A DNA stretch of 64,000 bases from Phymatolithon calcareum (taxonomy: Eukaryota; Rhodophyta; Florideophyceae; Hapalidiales). The position numbers and the translations under genes were made by a program. Below the pieces are notes generated by a model. That model saw only the letters and a list, made by a program, of their open reading frames with translations, made no database searches and was not told the DNA's origin. The stretch spans positions 2,852,001-2,916,000 of the forward strand of contig OZ345354.1 in NCBI GenBank assembly GCA_977006965.1, written 5' to 3'. Of the stretch, positions 1 to 10,595 are shown piece by piece (position 1 is the stretch's first letter; each line of letters begins with the position of its first letter).

Positions 1-50
1 TAATAAACCCACCTCTGGCCTCCTTCGGGACCTCGAGGGGGAAAATTACA
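1..50 (-). repeat. SINE-like element, 5' domain fragment
   Basis: Read on the minus strand, this edge piece has the CCCCCTCGAG and CCAGAGGT blocks that open the dispersed short repeat seen intact at 24170-24354. It runs off the window edge, so its 3' half is not visible. Confidence 0.5.
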
Positions 51-94
51 CCCCTGTCCTGTGACACGCTGTGATTTCAAGTTGCGGGCAGTCC

Positions 95-225
95 CTACTT
101 GTCCACAGCCTGGAACATGTTTAGGAGCTCGTCAAGTGCTTGCTTAGACCAGGCTCTGTCCTCTTTGGAGAGCCTGTCAAATATTGTTAAGAGAAGAATA
201 GTAACGTCCCGCGTTTTTTGGTAGT
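95..225 (-). pseudogene. LINE C-terminal tail fragment
   Basis: A short minus-strand reading frame ends with the pattern KQALDELLNMFQ followed by a stop. This resembles the extreme C-terminus of the LINE proteins elsewhere in the window (EKALDELLLFSK, ETEKALDKVL). No other domain is present. The match is short, so this is only a probable relic, lying head to head with the next fragment. Confidence 0.3.
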
Positions 226-269
226 CCAACCGGATTGGCGCTTTACCTTCAAAGTACCCTCTCCTTGTG

Positions 270-585
270 CGAAGCGCGTGTTGTCCCATGTTTTCGGGAC
301 ATATGCCCGGCACCGTCAAGGTAGAATGCGAGTTATGTGCCGACAAGAACCACCAGCCATGAGGAGAAGACACCAAGCAGAAAGGTTTTCTGAGACTCTA
401 GTGAGACAAAAGAAGCGCCACGATGAGGCAGATGAGTATTCTGGGAGAGATGAAGACATTAAGGAGGCAACCAAGGACATAGAGTGCCTCAAGACTTATG
501 AAGATCTGCAGCAAGCTCTCGATAAAGCTGAGGAGGGCTCAGTCTCAAAGAAAGGGCGACGAAAAGAAATAATTGAGTTATGGGT
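270..585 (+). pseudogene. LINE family B fragment (post-RT region)
   Basis: The plus-strand frame reads VFGTYARHRQGRMR and then RRRHQAERF, SGRDEDIKEATKDIECLK and SVSKKGRRKEIIELW. This is nearly colinear with the C-terminal part of the LINE B protein at 34692-35384. It lacks the RT core and stops abruptly at about 585 inside a codon run that continues in the other copy. Sequence that starts TGTAGTGG follows directly, so something inserted or recombined here. Confidence 0.8.
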
Positions 586-3560
586 GTAGTGGAATGAAAC
601 CCAGAGTCCTGGACTGTAAACAGGACAGGCTGCGCGGTAGAATTCAGTGCGGCAGAGCGAGCGCGCGTAGCTCCGGATAACGGATCTGGAACAAACAAAT
701 AACAAACGAACAAAAGAAGAGAGAAGAGAGGCAGAGCAAATAGAAAGAGGGGGTGAAATGGATGCGCCATGTGCGCGTAGATGAGATGGGTGAAGCAAAC
801 CCGAAACGGCGGTACCTTGGTGTCGCTGGTCTTCAAGATGGTAAGCCGCGGACCGCTAATTACGATGTTCGCGGGTTGATGAACTTGACTGAACCGTATA
901 TCGATACGATTCACTTGTGGTGCACGGAGTGGAACGGGAACGCGCTCCGGTCGTGGACAGGGACAGAACTTGGGCCGGTAAGCTGCAAGTGCCAAGCGCA
1001 ATGCTCGTCGGAGCACTATTACATTTCGCGGAGATGCCAACCGATCGTCGGATCGCTAGCTGGTGTCTTCCCCTACTCGCGACGTAGGGTACGGGGTCTC
1101 GCCTCCCGCTTGTGGCGAACGTTCATCACCGAGATGGTGGGATGAATGAAAAGGACTTTTCCTTGACGATGGAAATGGTTTGAACTTGATGGTCCCTCTT
1201 TCTCCCTCGCGTCGGCATCGGCGGCTATGCTAAAGTATGCCTCGAGGTAAAGCTATCATACGATGATCCCGCGCAGTAAGTGTAAGCTATGTCTCTTCTA
1301 CCCATGGATGCCTGGCGCTTTGCTATCCAGACTAACAACCTTGTTGCCCACGTGTATATCGAACCAAGACAACAAACTTACTATTCTTGCGACACTTGGA
1401 ACCCCCAGCTATGCGTAGAGAGTCAAGAGTTGAAGCCGAACATGCTGTCCCTTTACTGTCGACGGCCGCCACCATGGCATTTGTAGGGCGGCTGGAACCC
1501 GGATAGGACAGTTGTCAAAGAATATCATAAGCTACATCACCGATTAAAACGTGGCGCCCGCTCCACTACACGGCCCCTCCCCAAAATCGCAGCGTCCCGC
1601 AAGACAACCACGCCACGGTTGCCGTTCCTAACCGACCGTGTTTCCGAAAAACCCATCTGCGACCCGCAAGTACGCGACTGATATCTAGTACCGCCCTCCG
1701 GTAAGTTTACGCAATGATTGCTGGCGACGTGATGTGTGCATGGCGAGTGGTCATGTGCTAACGGCAGGCGATCTCTTTTGCAATTGCACGTGTATCCCGG
1801 ACCGGCAGGCCGACAATAGATGTGTACCAAGGTTTGGGTAGCGCCGCCGTGTGGTCGAGATGGTGGTAAGAAACTGGATGGCTTCGCGCGGTCGTCGCGC
1901 CGTATTTACCGAAGGTGTTGGCAGCGAACATGGGAGGCCAAATACCCGTGTGGGTTGTGCGGACGGAGGAGTGGCACGCGCGCGTATCCCGCGCGGTGAT
2001 TGTTCGGGGCCGCTGTTGGGAGTTGAAGAGGCCGTTGTTCATGCGCCTCAATGCGCTGAGTCGGGGAGTATTGATGCCGCGTGGTCTTCCTTCCGAAATC
2101 GCGACGGCACTGAGCGATGACGAGGTGAATGTAATGCACCGTTTGGACGGCATCCTGCACCGAGCGCATTTTGATCCCCAAGAGCGCCCGCCGGCGCTGC
2201 ACCGCGATTTTCTTGTTGCACCTCCGCTAATTTGTGCTCACCGGGAGGCCGGTAACGACGAGGCACTCGACTGGGGAGTATCGTGACCGCCGGCAGGACG
2301 GTCATTCCCGCAAGCTTGAACATGAATACCGCGTTCGGTTCGGCCACTTAATACCGGACTGGGTGAAAGAGGTCGAAGTGATGGAGTCCCAACGCCTGAG
2401 CTTCTTGTTTCCACGTGCCGGTTCTCGGTTTGCCGAGCTCGATGAACTGATTGGGTTTGATGCTGAGTATCTGTTCACTTTGAGACATTTTAGGCTTTGG
2501 TTGGCCCGGGGCTATGGCCAGTATGAGAAACTTTGTGCAACGCCACAGACACCCTATGGGTACAGAACGGGGCTGAGAACCTTCTTTCCGAGGCCTAAAA
2601 AGAGCGCCTGTGGTGACTGTCGCCCACTTTGGTGCAAGCAATAATTTCCATCGGTGTGCTCTCGTTGTACGATTGCTCTGCCAGGCGCATGAATTGCTTA
2701 CGGCAGCTTTTCTGGGAAATAGAAACCATTATTTGGGCCCGGGTTACCGGTGAGCGGTCGCTGCTCTTGGAGAACCGCTTCGGCGCGAAGGTGTTTCACA
2801 GCAGCATTACTGTGCCATTCGACCCGAATGCGTGGAGGGCTGATGTTGCCAGCGAGTTGCGGGTTCCTCTAAACCATGATGGTGTACCAATTCGCCCTAG
2901 TGGAGTTCCAGCAGGTGGTCATTGGTTCCCTCGGCGTGGTCCTGTTCTGGACGGCGATCTGTCGGCGTATGGCGAATCATCCCGAGGGCACTCAAAGTCG
3001 GTGCGAGACCGGCTGGAAGGTTTTTCTGGGCGCTCACATAGTCACTGCTCGCGTAAACGCACCAATGCGTTTGACCCTCCACGGGGTGATCGTGGCGATG
3101 GGCAACGCCGTGTGGCATCTCGAACCCCAAACAGGGAAATCCCTAGACTGCTTCTTTCAGCGGAGGATTTGCCGAATACGGATTAGCGTCCCATCAGTAT
3201 GATAGCAAGAAGTAACGGTCGTGTGTGTGTTAGAAATCATGAGAGAAAATGGAAAGGCTCCCGGTATCCAATTCTGTTTTGCCTTTATGAAACCCCAAAT
3301 TCCGAGAAACTGCATTCTTTCTTCCGCAATGTTCCGGCGTTAATTCCTTCCTGGCTGGCAGCAGCCTATGTGCCGCCATGCTGATCCGTAGTGCGTACAG
3401 AATTTTGGACCCACGAACATCCTTATGGGTTATGATATCCTCCTGGGTGGTCTGCTCATGTCGCTTCCGATCCCAACTGGAACAGTTCACGGCTAGTGTC
3501 TGAACGCGAGACGACTCCTACATTTCGCACATCCATGAATAGACCGAACGCAGGTTGCTC
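586..3560. other. GC-rich decayed region, no recognised gene
   Basis: No known domain is visible. Three open stretches on the plus strand (1915-2286, 2234-2644, 2629-3186) tile about 1.3 kb in frames 1, 2, 1 and look protein-like, for example a patch reading GLPSEIATALSDDEVNVMHR. They may be one coding sequence broken by frameshifts. An open frame at 753-1145 lies upstream. Part of this interval may include the 3' LTR of the adjoining gypsy element, but I could not find a matching partner LTR. Confidence 0.3.
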
Positions 3561-4850
3561 AAGACCCACGGTGGGCTCGACGAGGGCGCGGCTGAGCGAG
3601 GAGGGGGTGATCGGGGCCCGGGCGTTTGATGGAACCCGCAGGTAGGTCGGTAGAAGTCAAATGCACCCAAGGTAGTCGACGTGGTCGGATGGATTCTGAT
3701 TCGGGTGGCGCGGGTGGGATCGGCGTGGCCCCTGCAGCTTCTGATCGCTGTAAGTCGTCTGTCGCTGATGACGTGGGCGACACAGCAGGGATCTGACCGT
3801 ATAGTTCCCGCTCGGCAAGAGATTTTGGAGCAGCTCTAGTACGTACCCGCGGCGGGTTTTCATCATCAACGTCGTTCTTGGCGTCCTAATGGTCCGCAGA
3901 AGAGTCCATAGCGGCTTGCCGCAATATTGAGACGGCCCTAAGCAGGGCGTTTGATCTCTCACTACCGGGTTCGGCTAGGTCTTCTTAGCCAGTGCCTATA
4001 GGACGACGCACAGGTGGAGCAACCGCGATGCGGTCTACCGATACGACCGCAACGAATCCATCACGCATGATCTCGACGGTGTGAGACATTACCTTCAATA
4101 CCTCATATGGGCCGTCCGTTCGCTCTTGGAGTTTGTGCCTACGTTTGATGCCGCTATTGTCATCGTCCTTTGGAAGGTCGCGGCTAACAAAAACATGCTC
4201 ACCGACTTTCTGTCGGCGGAGAGACCGTACGCGTTTATTAAAGTCCGCCCTGTACTCGCTTGTGCCGCACGCAGTCGAGGTGTCGATGTGTCCATGAGGT
4301 GTTCAACGTGGGCAAGGAAGCGTGCGAGCTCGAGCCGAGGAGGAAGTGCATCAGTTCCTGGGTCAGTGAGGTGCATGACGAGCGGATGTGGACTGCGAGA
4401 AAGTACTAGATCGAAGGGCGCGAGTCCCGTACCGTGGTGTACGGTGGAATTATAGGCCAATGCCAGGGAATCGGCATACTCGTCCCAATGCTTAGTGCAA
4501 TCAGCGACGAACGCCCGGAGTCCATCCAAGATGATGCAGTTAAATAGCTTAACTTGACCATTGGTTTGCGGATGGTATGTTGTCGTGTACAAGATTGATA
4601 TGCCAAGCGTACAGAAAACCTTGCGGAGAAGTCCTGCGTTGAATTTTCCTCCGTTATCTCATACCAACCGTGCCAGTTCTCCGCATGGAAAGATCCAGTG
4701 CGTGCTGAAGGCCTTTGTGACAGCGAACGAAGAAATGGAACGCAGCGGCACTACTTTCACAAGTTTTGAGTGCCGATCCATTATGACGAGGACGAATTTG
4801 AACGCTTCGGTTGAGCGTGGGGGCGGTCCGAGAATATCGATAGCCACGAA
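3560..4850 (-). pseudogene. Ty3/gypsy integrase (core and C-terminal region), decayed
   Basis: The first catalytic block reads MAIDILGPPPRSTEAF with VLVIMDRHSK at about 4850-4760. The block near 4590 reads TTYHPQTNGQVKLFN, where active gypsy integrases have a catalytic Glu after GQV; here it is Lys, so the third member of the D,D-E triad is lost. The stretch down to about 3560 is a proline- and arginine-rich tail. Several stops and frame changes separate the blocks. In element order this is the last domain, as expected for Ty3/gypsy. Confidence 0.85.
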
Positions 4851-4934
4851 CTAGAGCGGTCCAGAAGGTGGAAAAAGCTCGATTGGTGTTGCGTGAAAGC
4901 GCAATTTAACCCTGGACTTGGCCCATGCAGTGCA

Positions 4935-5204
4935 TTATTGAGCGACCAGCACGATATGCGTCATCATTGCACGCCAGAAAAATGTCCGGCGTAATGTGTA
5001 AAAAATCCGGTTCTTCCCTGGGTGACTGGACACCGGTGTATGGTGAGCCAAAAACAGGACCCGTTGTCGGAGGAGTTCCGGGAAAAGTATTTGCACCGCG
5101 TGATTCACGGGAGCGATTCGGACCAGTAGTCTTCGATCACCCTCATCGTAAGGGAACGATACCCTTTTCCGATGAGCTTCTGGAGACTGACACCACCAAT
5201 CCAC
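4935..5204 (-). pseudogene. Ty3/gypsy integrase zinc-binding (H2C2-type) segment
   Basis: The frame contains HHTPVSSHPGKNRIFYTLRR followed by TFFWRAMM, the usual histidine-rich lead into an integrase zinc finger. The two cysteines expected just downstream are not in the same open frame. It lies between RNase H and the integrase core of the same element. Confidence 0.7.
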
Positions 5205-5399
5205 GGTTTGGGCGTGACGGACTTAACCAGTGCTGGGTGCGGGTCTGACTCGATTGCGAAAGCCGGTGGTTCTGGCGCACGGCGGATGAGTTCGCGATCG
5301 TTTGCGTCCCCTTCGAATTCCCAGTCGTGCCGGGTCCACGAGCTTCTATCAACGCCACGGGTAATCCGTGAATTGGAAGAGGCATTGGTCTGGACCATG

Positions 5400-5800
5400 A
5401 AGCATGATATCTCGAGGTCTGGATCGACTGATGTTTCACCTTATGTCGGTAGACGGGAAATGGCATCAGAAATTGTGTTATTTGTACCTTTCCGATATTT
5501 GACGGCGAAGTCAAACTCAGCAAGGCAGATCCTCCAGCGCGCTAACCGACCGCTGACATCGGTAAGATCCAGCATCCACTCCAATGCCTGGTGATCTGTG
5601 TACAGGTCGAAATGCTTATGCTCCAAGTATGGCCGCAGAATTTGGACGGCCCACACTACGCCGAGGAACTCGTTTTCGGCAACGCTATAGTTACACTCTG
5701 CGGCGGCCAGAGATCGACTGCAAAACCCAACAGGGTGCCGAGTGCCATCTTCGTAGGTCTGAAACAGCGCGCAGCCAACCTAGTACTCATAGGCATCAGT
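5400..5800 (-). pseudogene. Ty3/gypsy RNase H domain fragment
   Basis: The frame at 5656-5441 reads LRPYLEHKHFDLYTDHQALEW, then LTDVSGRLARWR, then EFDFAVKYRKG and DAISRLPT. This is the signature C-terminal half of gypsy RNase H, with the YTDHQAL catalytic Asp kept. The N-terminal half continues towards 5800 in another frame. Confidence 0.88.
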
Positions 5801-6109
5801 ATTCACCGAAAAGGGGAGATCATGACGCGGTAACCGCAGGACCGGTGAGGCGGCCAATACTTGCTTTAATAGCTCGAACGCTTCGGAGTGCGCGTTGTCC
5901 AGCGGCGGGAGATTGAAGGGTTCTCCTTCTATCAGCATTCTGCTCAGTGGAGCGGAGATGTGTGCGAAGTTCGGGACGAATCTGCGTTACACATTGCAGA
6001 CCCCGAGGAAGAACGCAATTGCGTTTGTGTTGTCGGATGTTTAAAGTCGGATATGGCTGCCGTATTCTTCTCGGAAACTTCCAAGTGTCCAATGCGGATG
6101 ACATGTACC

Positions 6110-7041
6110 AAATAATTGACCTATTCTTTGAAGAAGTGGCACTTCGGGAGCTTAAGAGACAAGCCTGCCTTCTTCAACACACGCAGTATTTCCGTGACGT
6201 ACCGCACGTGTTCCTTAAAAGAAGAGGAGAAGATTATAACATCGTCCAAGTACAGTAGACAGGACCGCCACCGGCATCCGGTAAGGAGAATGTCAAGGGT
6301 GCGCTGGAAAGTGGCGGGGGCGTTGCATAGTCCAAATGGCATGCGCTTGCACTGGAAGAATCCTTCATGGCAGGTAAACGTCGTCTTCTAGCGGTCCTTC
6401 TCGGCGATAAGAACTTTCCAGTATCCGGAATTGCAGTCCAGTGTGGTGAAGAACTGAGCATCCCCAATGCTGTCCAGACAATCATCCATCCGAGGCAACG
6501 GCTATGAATCTTTCACCACAATTGCATTTAGTCGGCGATAATCAACGCAAAACCGAAGCGAACCGTCCTGTTTAGGTACAAGCAAAACTGGAATGTCCCA
6601 TTCGCTCTGATAGGGCTCAATAACGTCATTGTTCAGTAATTCATCCACTTGTGACTTAAAAATTGTCCGTGACTCTGGACCGGCTCGGTACGGCTAGGAG
6701 AAGACGGGTTTCGAGCCTGGGACCACGTCAATGCGGTGCTTAGTCGTGGTGACCTCACCAAGGGTACCGGTCGACGCACTGGAGAATGCGCGGAGGAGAT
6801 CTTGGACTGGTGCACGCTGCTCCTCTGCGATGTGGACAAGGTCGACATCAGATATTGTCGTCTGAGGGTCGCACGTTTCTCTCACCCCTGTGGGTTGTAC
6901 GGGATTCGCATGGTGGGAACTTGCCGCACCCCCTTCGAACCGAACTGTCAGTATTTGTATTGGATCTTCGAGCGCTCGACCGACTTTTTCGTGTTTCGAA
7001 AGTACAACCGTTATCCAGTTGAAGCTGGCTACTTTGACCAA
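6110..7041 (-). pseudogene. Ty3/gypsy reverse transcriptase, frameshifted
   Basis: At 6342-6121 the frame reads MPFGLCNAPATFQR and SCLLYLDDVIIFS, the RT palm with an intact YLDD box, then KAGLSLKLPKCHFF. Upstream at about 6700-6400, in other frames, are the fingers with WDIPVLLVPKQDG. Stops and frameshifts break the domain into at least three pieces. Confidence 0.9.
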
Positions 7042-7209
7042 AAATTCGACGTCTGGCTTCGGTGTGGCGATTCCGTTGGCCAGGGAAATGTGGTTCTTAT
7101 CCTACAAGGCCGGCATAAGCTCCAGCAAGCGTGTACCGCCGACCATAAAACGAGCCGATACTACGGTGTCGGACTCCGGGTCAAGAGCGATCCTACGAAA
7201 AGTTGTCCG

Positions 7210-7770
7210 CTAGTTGACCAGAGCTCCTCCCAGAGTCTTCAGTGCGTGAAGGTGATAATGTAGAGTGCCGTGGAGACGGCGAACAATGGGGATGGCCTCG
7301 CCATTATCTAGAACGCATTGTCTTTTCTTGATTTGAAGTGACGACACCTGGGAGTCGATGAACTGGCAGCCTAGTATCGCGTCTCTTCCCAGCTTTCGCA
7401 CAACAAAAATGATTGCCGGGAAGATTGTGTACCGACAGCGACGGTTAGGTTCACGACTCCAAGCGTCTCAAGAGGGTGGTTTGATGCACTCGCAAGTCGT
7501 GAGATTTCTTGACTGTTGTCAATCCGTGCGAGATCTTCCGCCTGTTACAAGCTTGCCTTGAATAGGTTTGGAACGGCGCCGCTGCATAGGACAGTCAGCA
7601 CCGGGCTCGCTTTGTCCTTCGTCGCCCCAATGCTTGTACAAATTTTGTATTTGAAGGTGGAGAGATGGAAGACGGAGTTTAGACCCGACTGATACTTGGT
7701 GGAAGAAATGGTCGACGGTAACCACAATGATCGTGTTTCTGATCCTCCAGGATCCGTACTTCTCAAGCGT
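7210..7770 (-). pseudogene. Ty3/gypsy aspartic protease region, catalytic Asp missing
   Basis: The frame near 7600-7550 contains VLCSGAVPNLF. Retropepsins have DSGA at this place, so the catalytic Asp reads Cys here. Further along, at 7401-7340, RDAILGCQFIDS matches the second conserved protease block (hydrophobic-LG-x-x-F). It lies between gag and RT as expected for a gypsy polyprotein. Confidence 0.65.
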
Positions 7771-8209
7771 CTTGCGCCATTTTGATTTTAGGCGTGGACG
7801 CTTGTCAGGTGGAATCGGCGTGCGAGGTTTCCGGGGCCCAGTGCCGAAAATTATTTCCACTGTCCCTCAGCTCAGTTTTTCGCCGGGCGCGTCATGATCT
7901 GAGGTACGAGAACGGATGCGATTTGGGCTGCCTGCGAAGGCTTCGGTGCTTGCACGTCATCCAGGCCGGCTTGTCCTTAAGAAAGCAAATATTGTCGGAC
8001 CGGTCTCGAAATGCCACTCTGCCAGGGGGTTCGTATGCTGATAGAGCGCTTCGACCAGAGCTTGGAGTCCGAGGTCGGCGTAGGAATTGGGCCGCTTGAG
8101 GTTCTGTGATTACCGGCCGTGGTGGGACGATGTAGCTGATGGGACCGAGCGCAGCAGGAGGCCATTGTACGTACTGCGGGGGTAACACCGGAGGTACTGG
8201 TTGAACATA

Positions 8210-9057
8210 TTATGCGGGGGACCCATATCCTGAAGAGACCTCAGGAGTGTAAGAGGCCTCAGTTGCAGCCGACATTGATGGCATGCGCGTTGGAGGATCG
8301 TGGCCGTGCTCGAGTGGCATGGCATTTATATACCCAGCAGTTGCACGTCTGCCTTCTTGGCGAGGGTAATACGCTTCGTCCACCACACCAGATCCCCTCC
8401 TCGAGTTTCCCTTCGTTGAGATACCCGGCAATGCTCGATATGCTATTCCGATATGAACAGCCATTTCGACAAACTCTGCAAAAGCGTTCTGTCCAGTGCA
8501 ATGTGCACGCTTAGAACGAAACATGCTTCGCACATTAGAGCGAAGCCCTCGCATGAACCGCGTGATGAGCTCTTTCTGGTTGTACACTCTAGGGATCACC
8601 CGTGCTTTACCCGCTATGCGGTCTGCAAACTTTTGCTCGTCTTCTCCCGGCTCTTGAACGATGCGATCGAGAGCGGTCGTGGCATCCTCTAGATACTCAT
8701 CCTTGCCATACGTCCGCAAGAATCAGTTGACCGCCGCAGGCTAATTGTCGAATCCGCCAAGCTGGGCCACACCGTCTTGACGGTTCGCATCGAAAGCTTC
8801 TTTGGCAGAGCCGTCAAGGAAGTTAGTACAAATAATGGAGCCTGTGCCTTCCGTGATACCATTGGTGTCGCACTGCCGCTTGAAGACAGAAAGAGACTAG
8901 ATGATTGCGAGTCTGAACTCAGTTGGCTCCAAGAGGAAATGCTTGACTCATCACCGTCCGACGGTGGACTGGCAGGGCCGCGTTCTACTTTCAGCCCCTT
9001 CCGTGATCTGGAAGCCGCGCGGGACGACAGATCGGGGAAGTCGTCAAACTCGTCCAT
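8210..9057 (-). pseudogene. Ty3/gypsy gag-like protein, frameshifted
   Basis: A plausible start at 9057 (MDEFDDFPDLSSR) leads into a serine-rich N-terminus. The capsid-like part continues in another frame at 8719-8210 with FADRIAGKARVIPRVYN and ELITRFMRGLRSNVRSMF, typical of retrotransposon gag. The region is broken by at least one frameshift. No clear CCHC zinc knuckle is visible. It is the 5'-most coding piece of the element that runs to about 3560. Confidence 0.7.
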
Positions 9058-9156
9058 GGCGCTTTGGCGCAGAAACGACTAGCGATGTCGCAAACTCCCA
9101 GGTGCGTACCGCCGCTCGGCAAGAGACGGTATACACTGCGTAGTAATAGAAGCGAT

Positions 9157-9345
9157 ATGATTTTTGCCCCTCGAGATCTCTTCTGTGAGACCAGAGGTAG
9201 GCTTGAGAGTTTTGCTGACTATGCTGCTTTTAGCGACATGGAGCTTTTCGGTTCCGATTGAGTCCTCGTGTCTCGCCAGAAGTATTACCCCAAGCGTCAG
9301 TAGATGCGTTGGTACACTATTATAAAAATTTCTTCTTCATCATCA
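9157..9345 (+). repeat. SINE-like element copy
   Basis: Starts ATATGATTTT, carries CCTCGAGATCTCTTCTGTG and CCAGAGGTAGG, then the 3' core CCAAGCGTC / AGATGCGTTGG, and ends in a CTT-rich tail. It is colinear with the copy at 24170-24354. No convincing TSD is left. Confidence 0.75.
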
Positions 9346-9736
9346 TCTTCTTCTCAACTTGATACATTGGGGATATAGTTCGATTGAAATATGTCTCAGA
9401 TGTCAGGGCGAAGCTTCCACGATTCTGTAGAAGCGAATTTTCTCGGCGTCCGTCTTCGACTACCGAAGGGCTTCAGGATCACTCGCGAGCTTCGAAGTAG
9501 ACGATAGGATTGCGACTACGAATTTGTCTGCGGGTTTCGTCTTCGCTGCTGCTCGCGGTGTCCGGTTTAAGTACCGATACTGCGGAGATGGAGACGCCTG
9601 CATGCCGCTGATCGTCGTCGCCATGGTGTTGCAATGCGACAGTGTCACTTTAGCAGCAGGTGTGCTGAAAACAGAGCCGCTAACTGCCATCAGTTCTGTC
9701 GCCGGTAGCGAGCTCCTGGCGGTAAGACGCGCAGAA
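9346..9736. other. Unique sequence with a short open frame
   Basis: A 73-codon plus-strand frame at 9524-9745 is GC-rich and protein-like (FVFAAARGVRFKYR), but it ends at the next SINE fragment. It may be an exon or gene remnant cut by that insertion. I recognise no family. Confidence 0.25.
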
Positions 9737-9800
9737 GAAGTATAGATTTATGTAAAAGTTACCAATGCATCTGTAGACAATTGGGGCAACTTTTCGAATG
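9737..9800 (-). repeat. SINE-like element, 3' end fragment
   Basis: On the minus strand this has the degenerate core (CCCCAATTG, ACAGATGCATTGGTAAC) followed by an A-rich stretch and a CTTCTT tail, as in other copies. Only the 3' 60 bases are present. Confidence 0.6.
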
Positions 9801-10165
9801 CCATGCGAGCATAGCAATGGTCTGACTTGATTTTCAACTAGTGGGAGCGACACTATCTGGTAGTATACCAAAACTTACCTCTGGATCAGGGTTAAACCAC
9901 GAGGGGAACACACTCCGCTATACTGGCAAGAAGCACAGAGGAAGTTTGAAACCTGCGCCAATGTTTCTGTTGCTACCTAGTTCGAAACTTGTGCGCGCGG
10001 GCCAAAGCGGTCGGGAATAGGATAAGGTATGAGAGCGACCTTCTGTAATCCTGCAGAAGCCGACGGCCAGCTGTCTGTCCACTTCGATCGCTAAAGTGTG
10101 CTCTGTTCGAAAAAGGATTTACTTTGTGCCGATTGGGCCCTTCGACTCACTTCTCCTCGCACAGC
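9801..10165. other. Intergenic, nothing recognised
   Basis: No gene, repeat or structured element could be recognised here. Confidence 0.4.
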
Positions 10166-10350
10166 CACGAGCAAGAAGAAAGCTAGATTTTTATTTAAAA
10201 GTTACCAACGCATCTGCTGATGCTTGGGGCAACTTTCCTAGTGCCAAGACGTTTTGGCTGGATTCTGGCTGTGGAAGAGTTACTTTTCTTGTTGGTGCAA
10301 CACAATTCAATGGACTATAAAAACCCACCTCTGGTCTCCTGATATCTTTA
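10166..10350 (-). repeat. SINE-like element, second subfamily
   Basis: The minus strand reads from CCAGAGGTGGGTTTTTATAG through AACTCTTCCACAGCC and AAAACGTCTTGGC to the 3' core GCAGATGCGTTGGTAAC, then TTTTAAATAAA and a CTTCTT tail. The 5' and 3' blocks are shared with the 24170 copy, but the middle differs and matches the copy at 32330-32465. So this family has at least two subfamilies. Confidence 0.75.
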
Positions 10351-10595
10351 TGAAGAGTTCAAGCCATGAATACATTCTGGACATGTTTTTAGAAATTTTA
10401 AGTTTTAGAATTAGAGAACAATTTCCAAGATTCATTTTACACCAATCACAGTTGTGCTACAGCCGAGATCTGGGATGAATCAATACAGTACTCTCCAATC
10501 TAATGTGCATACCTGAAACTCCAACCGAATTTTGTCCCGGCCATCTAGCGGCACTTCGGAGATACTGAGGCTATCCGTCTTCTTCTTTAGAGAAT

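Noticed and set aside
3810-9125. Shared CGCTCGGCAAGAGA at about 3813 and 9112 as gypsy LTR remnants
   Set aside because: Only 14 bases match and the flanks differ completely, so this is not enough to call LTRs.
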